A DNA stretch of 33,926 nucleotides from JBAXRT01 sp037131065 (GTDB lineage Bacteria > Bacteroidota > Bacteroidia > Bacteroidales > FEN-979). Below are positions 31,511 through 33,926 of the stretch, in pieces. A model generated the notes under the pieces. That model was not told the origin of the DNA and searched no databases. It saw only the letters and a program-made list of their open reading frames with translations. The position numbers and the translations under genes were made by a program. The stretch's first letter is position 1. Each line of letters begins with the position of its first letter. The stretch spans positions 1 through 33,926 of the forward strand of contig JBAXRT010000011.1 of assembly GCA_037131065.1 (NCBI GenBank), given 5' to 3'.

Positions 31511-33926
31511 TTATTGAAGGATAATTTTTTCGACCAGCGTAGCTTTTACAGTAGTGAGCCTCAGGTAATAGATCCCTTTAGCCAGACTGCCCAAATCCAA
31601 TTGCCTGGTGGTCACCCCATTTTCAGTCGTGAACTGGTCGGAAGAAACCTGCTGCCCTTGGATGTCAAAGATGATCAAACCACAGTTTTCCTTCAGATCA
31701 TTAATCGTGAGTGCCACCTTGCCGGTTGAGGGATTCGGGTAGAGAGAAACCCTGAGAGCATCTGTTGTCTGTTCTTTCACTCCGACAGGGCCGGCAATAC
31801 TGATGTCGTTGATGAACAGGTTATTACCGTTACGGTTGTAAGATTCGAACAGAACCTTGATATTGCTGTTCCCTGCCCATGGTGAAAGGTCAATGTTATA
31901 GCATGAAACGCCGTAACTACCACCACACCAGTCGTTTGTAGATGCCGGGTAAAACTCTTCCATGGATGGTTCGTGAGTTACGAAAGTGTTGGGAGTGCCG
32001 TCAGGCCCTATTCCCCAAACCCTTGTCCAGGTATTTCCGCAGTCGGTAGAGATCCTGATGATCAGAGAGTCTCGGAGGGATGCCCTTTGGGCATAGGAAT
32101 GCCTGAAACTCAGGGTCACGCTTGAATATCCAGAAAAATCCATTGCAGGAGAAATGAGCTGGTCACGCTTGTTCACACCTGAGTAATTGAAAAAATTCAT
32201 CCAGGCTGCTTTGCTCCCATCTGAAACACCTGCAACCGTAATGGTATCCCAGGTTACGCTCAGGTCGGGATTCGATATGGTCCAATGGAGATATTCAAAA
32301 CCCAGTGCAAAGTTTTCTTCAATCGGGAGACCCCAGCCTCCGTTGGCGATGTAACTGTACTTTGCTAGCGTTCCTGATCCTACTGCATTGTAAGCCGTTA
32401 AGGTGACATGATAGATTACCGGATCATTGAACTGTACAACCGGATTCTGACTGTTTTCGCTGGTTCCATCAAGATAGGTCACGGTGTTTGGATTGAATTG
32501 CCAGCTCCAGCTTGATGGACAATTTTCAGTCTTATCGGTAAAATGTACTTTCGATTCTTCGCAAAGAACATTCTGGTCAGCCGTGAAATTCACATCGGGC
32601 TTCATCGTATTGTTGACAACAATATAGCCTGTCTTTGTGATTGAGTCAGTACCGTTTGTGTTCCATGCTTTGAGGGTGACAGGGTAGGTGCCTATGGTAT
32701 TGTAAACGATATTCGTCGGGTTTTTCAAGGTTGAAGCTGACGGGTTTCCACCAGTAAAGTTCCATTCAAAGTTTGTTGGCACCCCGGAAGAAAGATCATA
32801 GAAATCGATGCCGCAGGTTATTGGAATTTCAGTTTTTGAACTTGAGAAATCGGCAACAGGTAATCCATGATACATATCCGAACCCCACAATCCCCTTCCA
32901 TAGGTGCTTGCACGGATGGCATCTTCACTAATCGTATCATTGTTGTAATAGATCTCAACTTCAGTGACCCTGCCGTTGGCAGGCAGTCCCTGGCTGAAAG
33001 AGATCCAGTCGGACATCGAAGAATCTTTGTAGTATATGCCAGCATCAGAACCTACGTATAAACCCTCCCTGGCGTTTTTGTAACAGGCTATCGTATTCAG
33101 GTTCACATTGGGTAATGATCCTGAGATATTTGTCCATGTTCTTCCCTTATCATTGGATTTGTAGACCTTTTTTGCGAGGGTCATGTAAACAACGTTTTCA
33201 TCGACAGGGCTGCCAGCGAGGTCGGTCGGCGTACCGGATGCAGGAAGATAAGGGCTCAGATCATCCCAGGCCGGATTATTATCCATACAGTTATCCGTCC
33301 TGAAAAGTTTGTTGTCATACCTTACAGCGTATAGGATGTCGGTATTTGCCGGCGACTGTTCAAGAACAGACAGATCACTTGTATTGGTCCCGGCAAGTCT
33401 GTCTGAAATTTTATTCCAGGTAAGTACTCCTGTCTTTACATCATTGCACCTCCAGATATTTTTATATCCTACAAACATCACCTTGGGATCTGGTCTGCTC
33501 AGGATGAACGGGGTTATCCATGCTCCTTTTTCGTCAATTCCGAAAATTCCCTGACCGGCGATTTCCTTTTCAGCCCCATTGTTGTATCTCCGATAAATTC
33601 TGCCATAATAAATAGTGTGGTATGTGTATGCAGCATTTAAATAGTCAACGGCACACTCCATTCCATCTCCACCCCCTGTGGCAACCCACTCACTCGGTGA
33701 AAGTGTATAGGTTCCGTTATCCTGGAATCCGTTGATGACTTTATTCTTTACGGTCTGAGCCTGGCCTAATTTATAAATCTGTCCAATGGTCATACCTGCC
33801 GTATGATCGGTCCAGACCAGGCCTTCGTCATTGGTCGAATAGACGCCCCCATCATTCCCGGTATACAGCTTTCCGTCAACCGGAGAGTACCCGAGGAAAT
33901 GACAATCGGCATGGACCGCAGGGACG
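31511..33926 (-). CDS. Type IX secretion cargo protein with BNR/sortilin-like, PKD and jelly-roll domains (5' end cut by window edge)
   Basis: The frame is open to the right edge, giving 804 visible residues; the N-terminus is missing. Residues 1-350 hold BNR/sortilin-type propeller repeats (NDGGVYSTNDEG, VYKSNDKGRTWTNISG, GLYVGSDAGIYYKDSS). Two PKD domains follow (about 357-437 and 445-528; EWNFTGGNPS and SWQFNPNTV). A jelly-roll (choice-of-anchor/MAM-like) domain lies at about 530-712. The last 80 residues are a type A sorting domain: LYPNPSTGKVAL, then LDLGSLAKGIYYLRL and a KIILQ end. It is therefore probably secreted or attached to the surface by the Por system. An internal Met at visible residue 45 is not the real start, because propeller sequence continues before it. 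Confidence 0.9.
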   Translation of the reverse strand, partial: VPAVHADCHFLGYSPVDGKLYTGNDGGVYSTNDEGLVWTDHTAGMTIGQIYKLGQAQTVKNKVINGFQDNGTYTLSPSEWVATGGGDGMECAVDYLNAAYTYHTIYYGRIYRRYNNGAEKEIAGQGIFGIDEKGAWITPFILSRPDPKVMFVGYKNIWRCNDVKTGVLTWNKISDRLAGTNTSDLSVLEQSPANTDILYAVRYDNKLFRTDNCMDNNPAWDDLSPYLPASGTPTDLAGSPVDENVVYMTLAKKVYKSNDKGRTWTNISGSLPNVNLNTIACYKNAREGLYVGSDAGIYYKDSSMSDWISFSQGLPANGRVTEVEIYYNNDTISEDAIRASTYGRGLWGSDMYHGLPVADFSSSKTEIPITCGIDFYDLSSGVPTNFEWNFTGGNPSASTLKNPTNIVYNTIGTYPVTLKAWNTNGTDSITKTGYIVVNNTMKPDVNFTADQNVLCEESKVHFTDKTENCPSSWSWQFNPNTVTYLDGTSENSQNPVVQFNDPVIYHVTLTAYNAVGSGTLAKYSYIANGGWGLPIEENFALGFEYLHWTISNPDLSVTWDTITVAGVSDGSKAAWMNFFNYSGVNKRDQLISPAMDFSGYSSVTLSFRHSYAQRASLRDSLIIRISTDCGNTWTRVWGIGPDGTPNTFVTHEPSMEEFYPASTNDWCGGSYGVSCYNIDLSPWAGNSNIKVLFESYNRNGNNLFINDISIAGPVGVKEQTTDALRVSLYPNPSTGKVALTINDLKENCGLIIFDIQGQQVSSDQFTTENGVTTRQLDLGSLAKGIYYLRLTTVKATLVEKIILQ

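Overview
The window looks like chromosomal DNA of a Bacteroidota bacterium, probably a Bacteroidales-like lineage. Three things point there. A secreted protein at the right end carries a type IX secretion (Por) C-terminal sorting domain. Many genes are preceded by the Bacteroidota -7 box TAnnTTTG instead of sigma70 boxes. The gene families (DUF2231, MccB/LiuC-type leucine genes, long RelA homologue) also fit. I see no rRNA, tRNA, insertion sequence, CRISPR array or phage gene. The region is densely coding, with no gene-free stretch above about 200 bp.

Layout. (1) 1-1056, minus: a membrane DUF2231 protein and an apparently exported rubrerythrin cut by the left edge. (2) 1179-8685, plus: dnaE, thioredoxin, a DUF58 protein overlapping the thioredoxin gene, and valS behind two tandem -7 boxes. 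(3) 8688-10877, minus: a YeiH-type transporter with an extra N-terminal domain, and a GNAT acetyltransferase. (4) 11069-19919, minus: a tightly packed leucine-degradation (liu/mcc) operon. In transcription order it holds the carboxyltransferase, methylglutaconyl-CoA hydratase, biotin carboxylase/carrier, two CoA-transferase subunits, two different HMG-CoA-lyase-like proteins and an acyl-CoA dehydrogenase. (5) 20041-23888, plus: a RelA-type (p)ppGpp synthetase with a dead hydrolase domain, overlapping a two-gene ABC-2 transporter. (6) 23875-28826, minus: a five-gene heterodisulfide-reductase-like cluster in the order hdrC1-hdrB-hdrA-hdrC2-(cytochrome b/FeS/CCG fusion). (7) 28856-33926, minus: DUF4159 protein, rsmE, an MFS transporter and the large type IX cargo protein, cut by the right edge.

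How they work together. The operon in (4) would take methylcrotonyl-CoA through methylglutaconyl-CoA and HMG-CoA to acetyl-CoA and acetoacetate, with the CoA-transferase activating acetoacetate. Its acyl-CoA dehydrogenase carries the short-chain-type catalytic glutamate, not the isovaleryl-CoA dehydrogenase arrangement. The Hdr-like cluster in (6) is the most interesting part. Its gene order parallels the sulfur-oxidation sHdr operon (C1-B1-A-(hyp)-C2-B2), but the last subunit is fused to a haem-b-type membrane domain, which suggests a direct link to the menaquinone pool. Its substrate cannot be read from the sequence.
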